A stretch of DNA of 38,780 nt, taken from positions 1 to 38,780 of the forward strand of contig RPOS01000022.1 of NCBI GenBank assembly GCA_003820635.1, given 5' to 3'. Both the position numbers and the translations under genes were made by a program. The DNA comes from Verrucomicrobiaceae bacterium. Lineage in GTDB: Bacteria; Verrucomicrobiota; Verrucomicrobiae; Verrucomicrobiales; Akkermansiaceae. Position 1 is the stretch's first letter; each line of letters opens with the position of its first letter. This document shows positions 26,660-35,031 of the stretch, piece by piece. Under the pieces are notes generated by a model. That model did not search any database. It was not told the DNA's origin and saw nothing but the letters and a program-made list of their open reading frames with translations.

Positions 26660-27538
26660 ATGCTGGAAAACCTCAAGTTGGCCGCCGCATACGACGGATT
26701 GCTCTTCCTGGCAGAGGCGGCGCGCAATCCGCCGGTGCTCATGAGCCACCGCCATGTGGAGTTGGAGCTCAACGTGGTGGTGCGCGGCGCCATCACCTAC
26801 GTGGTGGGCGGCAGGCGCTACACATTTGCCCGACGCTCGCTGTTGTGGATGTTCCCGGCACAGGAACACCAACTCGTGGACCGTACGGAGGATGCGCAGT
26901 ATTATGTGGCGGTTTTCAAGCCGGCGATGATCCGTGCCTGCTGCACCAGCGCTCATTACGACAGGCTCAAGCAAAAGAATGCCGAGGGCGTGCTGCACTC
27001 GGTGCTGCAGCCGGCCTCCTTCGATCTGGCAAGGCAAACGATGAACGCACTGATGCGCGATTCGCTGGACCCGGACCTGCTCAACCGCGAGGCGGGATAC
27101 GGCGTGGGCTCGGATTTCTCTTTCCGCCATGGGGATCCGGACGCGCTCAATGCGGGTTTGCGGCATTTGTTGCTTTTGTGCTGGCGCTACCAATCCGAGG
27201 AAGGAGCCGCCGGAGGAGATGTTTCACTGCATCCGGCGGTGATCAAGGCGCTGGATTTGCTGGGGGATGACGGCTGGGACGACAGCCTGGCGCAACTGGC
27301 GCGCCAATGCGGCGTGAGCAGTGCCTACCTGAGCCGTGTTTTCGCACGGCAAATGGGGGTGCCGCTCAACCGCTACCGCAATTCGGCGCGACTCGGGCGC
27401 TTCCTGCAAATTTACCGCAAGCCGGCGCAAAAGACGCTCATGGAAGCGGCCTATGAAGCCGGCTTCGGCAGTTATGCACAGTTTTACCGGGTCTTTGCGC
27501 AAGCCTATGGCAGCGGCCCGGGCGGCTCCTTGAAATGA
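26660..27538 (+). CDS. AraC-family transcriptional regulator
   Basis: The 292-residue protein has an N-terminal cupin-like sensing domain (HRHVELELNVVVRG near 27-40, then LLWMFPAQEHQLVD) and two C-terminal helix-turn-helix motifs: SLAQLARQCGVSSAYLSRVF near 215-234 and TLMEAAYEAGFGSYAQFYRVF near 262-282. AraC proteins with a cupin usually respond to a sugar and activate adjacent catabolic genes. It is transcribed away from the URO-D operon across 90 bases, making it the likely pathway regulator. Its ATG follows the palindrome directly, suggesting autoregulation. Confidence 0.93.
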   Translation: MLENLKLAAAYDGLLFLAEAARNPPVLMSHRHVELELNVVVRGAITYVVGGRRYTFARRSLLWMFPAQEHQLVDRTEDAQYYVAVFKPAMIRACCTSAHYDRLKQKNAEGVLHSVLQPASFDLARQTMNALMRDSLDPDLLNREAGYGVGSDFSFRHGDPDALNAGLRHLLLLCWRYQSEEGAAGGDVSLHPAVIKALDLLGDDGWDDSLAQLARQCGVSSAYLSRVFARQMGVPLNRYRNSARLGRFLQIYRKPAQKTLMEAAYEAGFGSYAQFYRVFAQAYGSGPGGSLK

Positions 27539-27593
27539 AGTGCCCGCCGTTTTCCGCTTGCGCCGTCACGGCGATTGCCGGACGGATTCCGCA

Positions 27594-28157
27594 GTGAAAC
27601 GCCTGCTGGAGGATTATTTCAAACAGGATCCGCTGACTTGCGCGCGGGGCTTGATCGGCTGCCATTTCCACTGGCACGGCTGCGTGGGCCGCATCGTGGA
27701 AACCGAGGCCTACGACTCGGAGGACGATCCCGCGTGCCACACGTGGTTCCGCCCGAGCACGCGGGTCTTCGTGGAGGCGCATGATGCGGGCACGGCTTAT
27801 GTTTACATGAACTATGGCGTTCACTGGTTGTTCAATATCCTGGTGAAAGGCGGCGCGCGCTCCGGCTTCGTCTTGTTCCGCGCGCTGGAGCCGGTGAGCG
27901 GCATCGAGCAAATGCGCGAGCGGCGGCCGGGCGCGAAGGATGTTCTGTTGGGCGCGGGCCCCGGTCGGCTCACCCGTGCGCTCGGCATTGATGGCAGCGT
28001 ACATGGCAGCCGTTTCCTGCGTGCCGCAGGGTGTGGTGTTTTCACTGGCTGGCCTGCCGAAATGATTGCCGGGCCACGCATCGGAATCTCCCGCGCGACC
28101 GATCTGCACTGGCGTTTCGGCGATGCCGCGTCACCCTCGCTGAGCCGGCGGTTTTGA
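27594..28157 (+). CDS. 3-methyladenine DNA glycosylase (AAG/MPG family)
   Basis: A GTG at 27594, with GGA about ten bases upstream, gives 187 residues; an alternative GTG at 27540 adds 18. The protein matches the alkyladenine glycosylase family (PF02245): LARGLIGC-like ARGLIGCHFHW, the catalytic Glu in GRIVETEAYDSEDDPACHT, YVYMNYGVHWLFNI, and GAGPGRLTRALGI. It removes alkylated and deaminated purines in base-excision repair. All core motifs are intact. The gene starts just after the AraC-type gene in the same direction, which may be incidental. Confidence 0.93.
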   Translation: MKRLLEDYFKQDPLTCARGLIGCHFHWHGCVGRIVETEAYDSEDDPACHTWFRPSTRVFVEAHDAGTAYVYMNYGVHWLFNILVKGGARSGFVLFRALEPVSGIEQMRERRPGAKDVLLGAGPGRLTRALGIDGSVHGSRFLRAAGCGVFTGWPAEMIAGPRIGISRATDLHWRFGDAASPSLSRRF

Positions 28158-28183
28158 AATCGCCCGGATTATTGACTTCCACT

Positions 28184-28201
28184 GAATTCCAGAGGAAATT
28201 C
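28184..28201. promoter_or_regulatory. Imperfect palindrome upstream of the addiction module
   Basis: GAATTCC and GGAAATTC form a near-palindrome (one extra A) that overlaps the AGAGGA ribosome binding site of the antitoxin gene (ATG at 28207). TTGACT at 28172-28177 could be a -35 box. An operator for antitoxin autoregulation would be expected here. Confidence 0.35.
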
Positions 28202-28206
28202 ATTCC

Positions 28207-28440
28207 ATGCCTGTCAGTTTTGATACAGTTGCCAAGGAGGCGCTCGATCTTACTCCCCGCCAACGGCTGAAACTGGCGGAAGTCCTGCTCGTCAGCGCGG
28301 ACGGGGAACCGGATAGTGACTGTCAGGAAGCGTGGGACGCGGAAATCAAGGCACGCATTCTGGCGATCGACGAGGGCCGCGAAACCGGCGTCTCCTTTGA
28401 GGAAGTGATGGAGGAAGCCGACAATCTTCTGGCGCAATGA
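28207..28440 (+). CDS. Addiction module antitoxin (PF09720 family)
   Basis: The 77-residue protein matches the 'putative addiction module component' family: an N-terminal helix with TVAKEALDLTPRQRLKLAEVLL, an acidic middle, and EAWDAEIKARILAIDEGRETGVSFEEVM near the C terminus. Such proteins are antitoxins for ParE/RelE-type toxins. The stop codon overlaps the toxin ATG (ATGA at 28437-28440), the usual coupling. The antitoxin is intact even though the toxin frame is interrupted. Confidence 0.88.
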   Translation: MPVSFDTVAKEALDLTPRQRLKLAEVLLVSADGEPDSDCQEAWDAEIKARILAIDEGRETGVSFEEVMEEADNLLAQ

Positions 28441-28742
28441 CGGTCAGATTCGTGGAGGAGGCCCGGCAGGAGTTTCTGGATGTCATACTCTATTACGAGG
28501 ATGCTTAGCCTGGCTTGGGGCGGCGGTTCCGTGTGGAACTTGAAAACACAATCAAGCATTTGCGTGATCATCCGGAAATCTATCGCATCCGCTGTGCCGC
28601 CCAACGTCGCATCAATCTGAAAACCTTTCCCTACTACCTCCCATTCATCATCAGGGAAGAGACGGTTTGGGTGCTGGCCGTGGCGCATGAAAGCCGTCAT
28701 CCCTGCTATTGGATTTTACGCAGACCGCCTATCCTTTCCTGA
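28437..28742 (+). pseudogene. ParE/RelE-type toxin with in-frame TAG
   Basis: The frame starts at the ATG overlapping the antitoxin stop and reads MTVRFVEEARQEFLDVILYYEDA, then TAG at 28506-28508, then PGLGRRFRVELENTIKHL, YRIRCAAQRRINLKTFPY and the end HESRHPCYWILRR without a change of frame. This is a full-length (about 101 codons) ParE-type toxin. The expected residue at the stop is Gln or Arg (YYEDA-x-PGLG), so one C-to-T change in CAG would explain it. The toxin is probably silenced; a restart further on would lack the first helix. Confidence 0.85.
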
Positions 28743-28759
28743 TCACGAAAGAAATCCCA

Positions 28760-30451
28760 TCACACCTTGAACAACCCACCTCGTTTTCCGGCGAGCACGG
28801 CCGCGCCCATGATGGCGGAGGAAAGGAAGACCATCGCCCACACGCCGAGCGCGGCGGCGAGTTCGGGGCCGTTGCCAAGAGTTGATAGAAGCGTGTAGAT
28901 CGCCTTGGTAATGGGGAAATGCTGCGCCTGCTGGGCGAGGATCAGGCTGTCGCTCACCTCCAGCATGGCGAAGGCGAATGCGAGGATCGATCCGGCCGCC
29001 AAGTTGGCGCCGATCAGCGGGATGGCCACGCGGCGCATCATGCGGAAGGGTGTTGCCCCCAGTGATTTGGCCGCTTCTTCCAGCATCGGGTTGCTTTGTT
29101 GCAATCCAGCCACGGCGGATCGAACCACATACGGCAGGCGGCGCGTGGCGTAGGCAATCACCAGCAGCATGAAGGGACTGCCGCCAGCGCCGACGAGAAA
29201 ATGGAAAGGTTTTCCCTCCTGCGATAGCGCCAGATAACCGAAAGCCATCACCAGCCCCGGCACCGCAAGCGGCAGCATGACCACCGCGTCGAGCACGGCG
29301 CGGAATTTCAAATCCGAACGCACAACGACCCACGCCACGCTGAGGCCGATAGCCAGCGCCAGCAGCGTGGCGCAACCGGCATACATCAGACTGTTCTGGA
29401 TCGATGGCACCACCAACCCGTTGCCGAGTGCCTCGATGTAATGGTTCATCGTGAATTCATCCGGCACGATCGTGCCATACCAGCGCCCGGCCAGCGAAAG
29501 CAGCAGCACGCCCATGTGGGGAATGGTGGCCAGCGTGAGAACTGATAGATAAAGCAGCGCGCAGGCGGCGGATTTCCAACCGTGCAGGCGCAGCGAATTC
29601 GAGCGGCCCTTCGGACGTGGCGCGGTCCCGAGCGGTGAGCGGCCCATCACGAACTTGGAGAGCGAGAACACTGTGGCCGCCACGATCAGCAGCACGGCCG
29701 TCAGCGCGTAGGGAATCGGGTTCTTGTCGAGCCCCTTGATGCCGTCGAAAATCTGCACCGAGGCGGTGCGACCGTAATCGAACACCAGCGGCACGCCCAG
29801 CTCGGTGAAAGCCCAGATGAAAACGATCGACGCGCCCGCGAAGACGCCCGGCATCGCCAGCGGCAGCGTGATGCGGAAGAAGCGTTTCCACGGCGGGCAG
29901 CCGAGGTTTTCCGCGGCCTGTTCCATCGCCGGATCGAGATTCGACAACGCCGCGGCGATGTTCATGTAGAGGATCGGATAGAGATTGAGCGCGATCATCA
30001 GGACGATGCCCGCGAAGCGCCCCTCAGCCAGCCAGTCGAAGGGCGTGGCGGCATCCATCAGCCCCAGCTTGACGAGCGCCGCGTTGAACGCGCCGTTCAC
30101 CCCGAGCATCTGCTTCACACCCACCGCGCCGACGAAGGGCGGCAGGATCATCGGCGCGAGCACCAGCACGCCGAGCGCCGGCTTGCCGATGAAGTCATAA
30201 CGATGCCCCACCAGTGCGAGTGGAAATGCGATGGCCAGCGCCACAAAAGTGGCGGAAATCCCGATGACGAACGAGTTCCACAAGCCCTCCCGGTAGATCG
30301 GGTTTTGAAACACCGCGGCGAAGAACTCGAACGTAAAGCCGTCCTTCCCTTCGAAGGCCTGCCTCACCACCATCCCCGCGGGATAGATGAAGAACACCGC
30401 GAATAACGCGCAGACGGCGATCGCGATGAAGATGGCGGGTCCGCGTTTCAT
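28760..30451 (-). CDS. ABC transporter permease, two fused FbpB-type halves
   Basis: The ATG at 30449-30451 overlaps the stop of the binding-protein gene in an ATGA pattern and gives 563 residues with about twelve membrane helices. There are two binding-protein-dependent permease units (PF00528), each with an EAA loop: MEQAAENLGCPPWKRFFRI near 200 and LEEAAKSLGATPFRMMRRV near 480. Fused permeases of this form are typical of iron(III), thiamine and 2-aminoethylphosphonate importers (FbpB type). It is the third gene of the ATPase/binding protein/permease operon. Confidence 0.93.
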   Translation of the reverse strand: MKRGPAIFIAIAVCALFAVFFIYPAGMVVRQAFEGKDGFTFEFFAAVFQNPIYREGLWNSFVIGISATFVALAIAFPLALVGHRYDFIGKPALGVLVLAPMILPPFVGAVGVKQMLGVNGAFNAALVKLGLMDAATPFDWLAEGRFAGIVLMIALNLYPILYMNIAAALSNLDPAMEQAAENLGCPPWKRFFRITLPLAMPGVFAGASIVFIWAFTELGVPLVFDYGRTASVQIFDGIKGLDKNPIPYALTAVLLIVAATVFSLSKFVMGRSPLGTAPRPKGRSNSLRLHGWKSAACALLYLSVLTLATIPHMGVLLLSLAGRWYGTIVPDEFTMNHYIEALGNGLVVPSIQNSLMYAGCATLLALAIGLSVAWVVVRSDLKFRAVLDAVVMLPLAVPGLVMAFGYLALSQEGKPFHFLVGAGGSPFMLLVIAYATRRLPYVVRSAVAGLQQSNPMLEEAAKSLGATPFRMMRRVAIPLIGANLAAGSILAFAFAMLEVSDSLILAQQAQHFPITKAIYTLLSTLGNGPELAAALGVWAMVFLSSAIMGAAVLAGKRGGLFKV

Positions 30452-31929
30452 GGAATTGTTTTTTTCGCCATCGCCTCCGCCTTGCGATAGTTGGCGCGGA
30501 ACCACTCGCCGATGCGTGCGGCGTTGGCAGCGGTTTCGAGTGGATCGCTTCCGTCGAAGCGCGGGTCGCCCTTGCCCGCGACGGCATAAGGCATGATCGA
30601 GACATCACAGAAAACCGCCAGCGCGTCGGCGGGCATTCCGGCGTCTTTCATGGCGCGCCAGGCGGATTTAATCTCCTCGTGGGAGTCGATGCACATCACT
30701 TTCACCAACTGGCGCAGCGTGTTGAAGGCCGCTCCGGTGAGCTCGCGCTCATAGGTGAAATTGCCCGGATCCTGATAGGGATCCGCATCCGGCATCGTTG
30801 AGTTCGCCAGGTTTTCCGGTGTGTAAACATCGCGCCGGATCGGCGTGCGGTGGAGCGCGCGCTCCTGCGGACCGTGCGGCGTGCCGGGTTTCGCGAACCA
30901 GAGCACCTGCGCATCCGGACTGAGGCAGAATTCCACAAAACGCTGCGCCACCTCCATGTTCTGAGCGCCCTTCAAGACGCCGATCGGATCCGCACTCAGC
31001 GTGGTGCCGCCCAGTGGCGCGATCCACACGACCCGCGGCTTGCCGGTGGCGCTCTTCAACTCATGCGCATAGGAACGGCCGTAGAAATCGATGCACATGC
31101 CGGCCGCCGCGTTGCCTTGGCCGACGTCGTGTGGAATCTTCGACGCGCTGTCGGTGAAGTAGCGCGAGTTTGCGGCCATTTTCTGGATCAATTGCAAACC
31201 GGCGGCCCAGCCGGCTCCCAGCGCGGCCTCGCGGTCACCGGGGTTTTCCTCCAGCGCCCGCAGCATCTCGCCCTGGACTAACAACTCGAAGGCGCGCGCC
31301 ACCGAGCCGCTCTTGGTCGGATCCGCCAGGGCCAGCGTGCCCGCGTATCCCGGATCGCCGAGATCGCGCCAGGCTTTCGGCTCGGTGAGTTTGAGGCGCG
31401 CGATCACATCCGGGTTATAACATATCCCGAACTGCGACATGCAGGTGCCCACCCACACGTGATCCGGCGGATAGTAGCGCTCGCCGGTGAAGGTTTCCGG
31501 AACCGGCCCGCCTGCGGCAAACATCTCCGGCCGCGTCTCGAACACGCGCAGCGGCACCAAGCGGCCTTTTTTCGCCTGACCCGAGAAATCCGGCTCTCCG
31601 CCGCCGAAAAACACATCCACACCGATGCCTTCGCGGCCGGTTTCCGCCGCCGCCTTGTAGCCGGCATCCAGCACCATGCGGATCTCCGAAGTGCCGCCCG
31701 GCGTGCGCCAATCGACATGGATCGAGCGCCCGGTTTCCTTCTTCCACCACGCCGCGAAGGCCTCGCCGAATTCATTGCGGATCGACTCGTTGTGCGGCGT
31801 GAGCACCACCAGGTGATCCTCCGCCCGGCGCGAGCTGGTCGTTGCCGTTTCGCGGCGCAACACCAGCGGCAGCGCTACAATCAGCGCCAAAAGCCCGAAA
31901 ATGATCAATACCCGTGTTTTCATCTCCAC
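30448..31929 (-). CDS. ABC transporter periplasmic-binding protein (iron/phosphonate type)
   Basis: The 493-residue product has an N-terminal hydrophobic segment (about 8-24) without a clear cleavage site or lipobox, so it may remain membrane-anchored. A type II binding-protein fold follows: LVVLTPHNESIRNEFGEAF, GVDVFFGGGEPDFS, GICYNPDVI and WRDLGDPGYAGTLALADPTKSG, the last motif being typical of FbpA-like iron(III) and phosphonate-binding proteins. It is about 130 residues longer than usual FbpA. The ligand cannot be fixed from sequence. It lies 10 bases after the ATPase gene. Confidence 0.9.
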   Translation of the reverse strand: MEMKTRVLIIFGLLALIVALPLVLRRETATTSSRRAEDHLVVLTPHNESIRNEFGEAFAAWWKKETGRSIHVDWRTPGGTSEIRMVLDAGYKAAAETGREGIGVDVFFGGGEPDFSGQAKKGRLVPLRVFETRPEMFAAGGPVPETFTGERYYPPDHVWVGTCMSQFGICYNPDVIARLKLTEPKAWRDLGDPGYAGTLALADPTKSGSVARAFELLVQGEMLRALEENPGDREAALGAGWAAGLQLIQKMAANSRYFTDSASKIPHDVGQGNAAAGMCIDFYGRSYAHELKSATGKPRVVWIAPLGGTTLSADPIGVLKGAQNMEVAQRFVEFCLSPDAQVLWFAKPGTPHGPQERALHRTPIRRDVYTPENLANSTMPDADPYQDPGNFTYERELTGAAFNTLRQLVKVMCIDSHEEIKSAWRAMKDAGMPADALAVFCDVSIMPYAVAGKGDPRFDGSDPLETAANAARIGEWFRANYRKAEAMAKKTIP

Positions 31930-31939
31930 ACTGGTATTT

Positions 31940-33007
31940 TCACCCTCTCACCACCACCACGTCGTCATGACGCGCGTGCAGTGTGATCGAGTCCTCGCCC
32001 GGTTCGTGAATGATGTGCGGGTTCATCTCCACCACCTGCTGGCGTCCCGCCGGCGTCTCGACCCAATACTGGATGCGCTGGCCGAGATAGCTGCGCTCGA
32101 CGATTTTACCCGTCACCGGATTATCGCCCGCGTCCTTGTGCAGCCGCCATGCCTCGGGACGGATTGAAAGACGCACACTCTCGCCCGGAGCTGGAATCCA
32201 CTCCGGGTCGGTCACACGCCCGACGATCGCTCCCGCAGCGGTGCGCACCATGGCGAAGCCCTCCCGCGTTTCGAGTGCTTCGCCCGGCATGATGTTCGTC
32301 TCGCCGATGAAATTCGCCACATAAGCGCTGCGCGGATCGCGATAAACCTGCTCCGGCGTGCCGATCTGCCCCACCCTGCCGCGTGTCAGCACCGCCATGC
32401 GGTCGGCCATCGCCAACGCCTCCTCCTGATCATGCGTCACGTAAATCCCGGTCAGCCCGTTGTCCTTCACGATGCGGCGGATCTCGCGGCGCATTTCCAC
32501 CCGCAGCTGCGCGTCGAGATTGGACAATGGCTCATCTAACAAAAGGCACTTCGGCTTCACCACCAGTGCCCGCGCCAGCGACACCCGCTGCTGCTGGCCG
32601 CCCGACATCTGGTCGATTGATCGTCCTCCGAAGCCTGGCAGTTGCACCATTTCCAGCGCCTCCTCCACGCGGCGCTTGATTTCCGTCTTGGGCACTTTGC
32701 GCTCTTCAAGTCCGAAGGCGATGTTCTGGGCCACCGTCATGTGCGGCCACAGCGCGTAGCTTTGGAAAACCATCGCCGCCTCACGCTTGTGCGGCGGCAT
32801 CCGCGTCACATCGCGCTCCCCGAAGTGGATCACCCCGTGCGTCGGCGTCTCCAAGCCCGCGATGCAGCGCAGCAGAGTCGTTTTTCCGCAACCCGAGGCC
32901 CCCAGCAGGAAAAACAACTCGCCGGGCTCGACGGTCAGGCAGATGCCGTCGAGGGCGCGGACGGTTCCGAAGCTTTTGACAACATTTTCTGCGCGGATCG
33001 ATTCCAT
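31940..33007 (-). CDS. ABC transporter ATP-binding protein
   Basis: The start at the ATG 33005-33007 gives 355 residues, beginning MESIRAENVVKSFG. It shows Walker A GASGCGKTT near 36, Q-loop VFQSYALWPHMTV, signature MSGGQQQR near 133, Walker B LLLDEPLSNLDAQLR, and the H-loop VTHDQEEALAMADR. A C-terminal TOBE-type extension (about 240-355) marks the FbpC/PotA/MalK group. It powers the importer encoded by the next two genes. Upstream, the tRNA-Leu gene points the other way. Confidence 0.95.
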   Translation of the reverse strand: MESIRAENVVKSFGTVRALDGICLTVEPGELFFLLGASGCGKTTLLRCIAGLETPTHGVIHFGERDVTRMPPHKREAAMVFQSYALWPHMTVAQNIAFGLEERKVPKTEIKRRVEEALEMVQLPGFGGRSIDQMSGGQQQRVSLARALVVKPKCLLLDEPLSNLDAQLRVEMRREIRRIVKDNGLTGIYVTHDQEEALAMADRMAVLTRGRVGQIGTPEQVYRDPRSAYVANFIGETNIMPGEALETREGFAMVRTAAGAIVGRVTDPEWIPAPGESVRLSIRPEAWRLHKDAGDNPVTGKIVERSYLGQRIQYWVETPAGRQQVVEMNPHIIHEPGEDSITLHARHDDVVVVRG

Positions 33008-33102
33008 GGCGGACTGACTGGCTGGCCATGCTTTCCCATCGGAATCGCGAAGCAAGCCAGAAGGCGGATTTTCCAACGGGCAAAAATTTCCCAAAGATTC
33101 GC

Positions 33103-33132
33103 TTGCCAACGCCCATCCGCCGGCGCTAGCAA
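33103..33132 (+). promoter_or_regulatory. Probable promoter of tRNA-Leu
   Basis: TTGCCA (33103-33108) is followed after 18 bases by TAGCAA (33127-33132), and the tRNA begins 20 bases later. The -35 box and its GC-rich spacer resemble the stretch at 12807-12836 upstream of the HU gene. Confidence 0.4.
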
Positions 33133-33152
33133 AGCCGCCCACCCAACCGGAT

Positions 33153-33234
<82 letters not shown>

Positions 33235-33308
33235 CTTCTCTTTGATTTTCAAAGGGATTCGGACGGAAAGACATAGGCGCTGCAATCGGTTGACAACCGC
33301 ACAGCAGC

Positions 33309-33848
33309 ATGTGTGTCAAATTTCTGACAACGGGTGTCCGATCCCAGTCCGCGAACCTGGATGCCGAAGGTCCTCACACCGTGATCCGCCATGGGCCCGT
33401 TTCTATCCCGATCTACGCCGGGACGGTCGGCGGGAAGGTCCGTTACACGATAGCCTTCTACCTCGATGGCAGGCGGCAGCGCCGGATGTATACCGACATC
33501 GAAAAGGCGAAGCGCAAGGCCAAGCTCGCCGCCGAGAAAATCCAGCGCGGGCTTTCGGGCAACAACGACCTGACATCCCGCGACCGTGAAACCTTCCACG
33601 CGGCCCGCAAGATCCTCGCCCCTCTGGACACGCCCATGCTGTCGGTGGCGGAAGAATACGCGACGGCGCGGAAACTGCTGGGCGACATGCCGCTGCTGGC
33701 GGCCGTGCAGGGATTCCTCAAGCAGAATCAGGGCATCAAGCTCGGCATGACCGTGCCGCAGTTCTATGAGGAACTTCTGGTCTCCGCATCCCGCACCACC
33801 GGCAAGAACCTCCTCGAAGCCCTCGTCGCCGAACTCACCGCCGCATGA
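33309..33848 (+). CDS. Integrase-like N-terminal (arm/core-binding) protein, no catalytic domain
   Basis: The 179-residue product contains a beta-sheet region (VSIPIYAGTVGGKVRYTIAFYLDGRR) and helices (AKRKAKLAAEKIQRGLSG, LSVAEEYATARKLLGDMPLL) like the N-terminal DNA-binding part of integrases that I recall from Verrucomicrobiota. The catalytic tyrosine-recombinase domain is absent; the frame ends at TGA and overlaps the next ATG by four bases. It begins 75 bases after the tRNA-Leu 3' end, the usual place for an integrase. It is either a truncated integrase or a retained DNA-binding protein. Confidence 0.6.
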   Translation: MCVKFLTTGVRSQSANLDAEGPHTVIRHGPVSIPIYAGTVGGKVRYTIAFYLDGRRQRRMYTDIEKAKRKAKLAAEKIQRGLSGNNDLTSRDRETFHAARKILAPLDTPMLSVAEEYATARKLLGDMPLLAAVQGFLKQNQGIKLGMTVPQFYEELLVSASRTTGKNLLEALVAELTAA

Positions 33849-34327
33849 AACCTGCTCCCATCACGGCTGACGACGTCCGCTTCATCAAGCTCGGAGAAAA
33901 GGGGCGCTGGGAGAAGGAATGCATCGAAGGTCCGGAACCGTGCATCAGACTTGGTTTTGCGACCGGCCACCATGCGGAGAGCCTGGCGGGAAAGTGGAAA
34001 GTGCTGACTGATTATTGGCGCGACGTGGAGGGTAAGACTCCGGGGAAGACGACCGAGTTTCTGAACCAGGTGAAGGCCTTCTACATGCTGGGCGAATCCA
34101 CTCTCTGGATCACCTTCTACAAGCGGAAGCTCTACTGGTGCCGCGCAAGCCCGACGGTGACCGAGCTAAAGGATGGCAGCCGTATCCGCCGCGTGGCGGG
34201 AGCTTGGTCGTCAAAGGATCTGAACGGTCGGGAACTCCATGTGGACAACCTCAGCGGCGCATTGACCAAAGTTCAGGGTTTCCGCGGAACCATCTGCAAG
34301 GTGGAAGCCGCGGCCTACCTGATTTAA
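33845..34327 (+). CDS. Uncharacterised domain protein, possibly modified-DNA/nuclease-associated
   Basis: The 160-residue product starts with ITADDVRFIKLGEKGRWEKEC, has NQVKAFYMLGESTLWITFYKR and LYWCRASP in the middle, and ends VQGFRGTICKVEAAAYLI. I do not recognise a named family with confidence. The aromatic-rich LWITF...LYWC block resembles standalone or nuclease-linked domains that sit N-terminal to restriction-type endonucleases, and no nuclease part follows here. The ATG overlaps the stop of the preceding gene. After its TAA at 34325-34327 about 130 bases hold no gene. Confidence 0.55.
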   Translation: MKPAPITADDVRFIKLGEKGRWEKECIEGPEPCIRLGFATGHHAESLAGKWKVLTDYWRDVEGKTPGKTTEFLNQVKAFYMLGESTLWITFYKRKLYWCRASPTVTELKDGSRIRRVAGAWSSKDLNGRELHVDNLSGALTKVQGFRGTICKVEAAAYLI

Positions 34328-34461
34328 CAGCTCTGGCTTCGACGCTACGCGGCTCTCGATGGCTTGAACGCCTACGGTTATTTGGCTCTTTAAGGCCAGC
34401 TGAATTTTAAAGACCGCTGGCTCCGTTTTGCGGGCACACTTCTCCGCTCACCCCGAGTCCG

Positions 34462-34923
34462 TCACGCTGGCCGTGCAGAGGATGTGCTGGGCCGCGCGCG
34501 ATCTTTGGCATGCTCCTGGTGACCAGCCGCTCCGTCTCTGCGTTTTGGCAGGAACGGCACGACCAGTGAGTCCTCGAAATCGAAAACCCCGGAGAAATCC
34601 TCGCGGCTGTCCGACTCCTGTTTGCCGAAAACCTGCTCCTCGATGAGGTGGAAGACCATATCGCCCACGTCCTGGCATTTGCGAATGCCCCACTCGCGCA
34701 TCAGCGTGGAAGCCATGGGGCCGAATTGTTCCAGCGCGAAATCGCGGAAGCCCTCCAGCAATTCCGGCCCGGTGACATGGCGCGCCAGGCCGCCGTTGCC
34801 TTCCGCAATGCGCTTGAGCGTGAAATCCAGCGCGTCCTTGAGGAAAAAATAAGCGTGCGGGTCAAAGCGTTTCTCGCGCTTCAGGATTGAAACGACGGAT
34901 TGTTCGAACTGCATCGCCTGCAT
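34462..34923 (-). CDS. Minf_1886-family protein
   Basis: From the ATG at 34921-34923 (another at 34914) the product has 153 residues. It matches the small Minf_1886 family described in Verrucomicrobiota and relatives: [52 protein letters not shown] and [20 protein letters not shown]. The function is unknown. The last 25 residues (after PFLPKRR) are Arg/Ala/Ser-rich and look unlike the rest; they may be read-through into DNA changed by the neighbouring island. The gene is divergent from hypE. Confidence 0.8.
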   Translation of the reverse strand: MQAMQFEQSVVSILKREKRFDPHAYFFLKDALDFTLKRIAEGNGGLARHVTGPELLEGFRDFALEQFGPMASTLMREWGIRKCQDVGDMVFHLIEEQVFGKQESDSREDFSGVFDFEDSLVVPFLPKRRDGAAGHQEHAKDRARPSTSSARPA

Positions 34924-35031
34924 GGAGGAAGAATGCAGGAGCTGCCGCCGCCTGTCAAAGCGGTTAGTTGGCGTGCGGCGACGGCGCTTTTTTCTCGGCG
35001 CTCGGAGGCCCATCCGCTACTCAGATGCATC

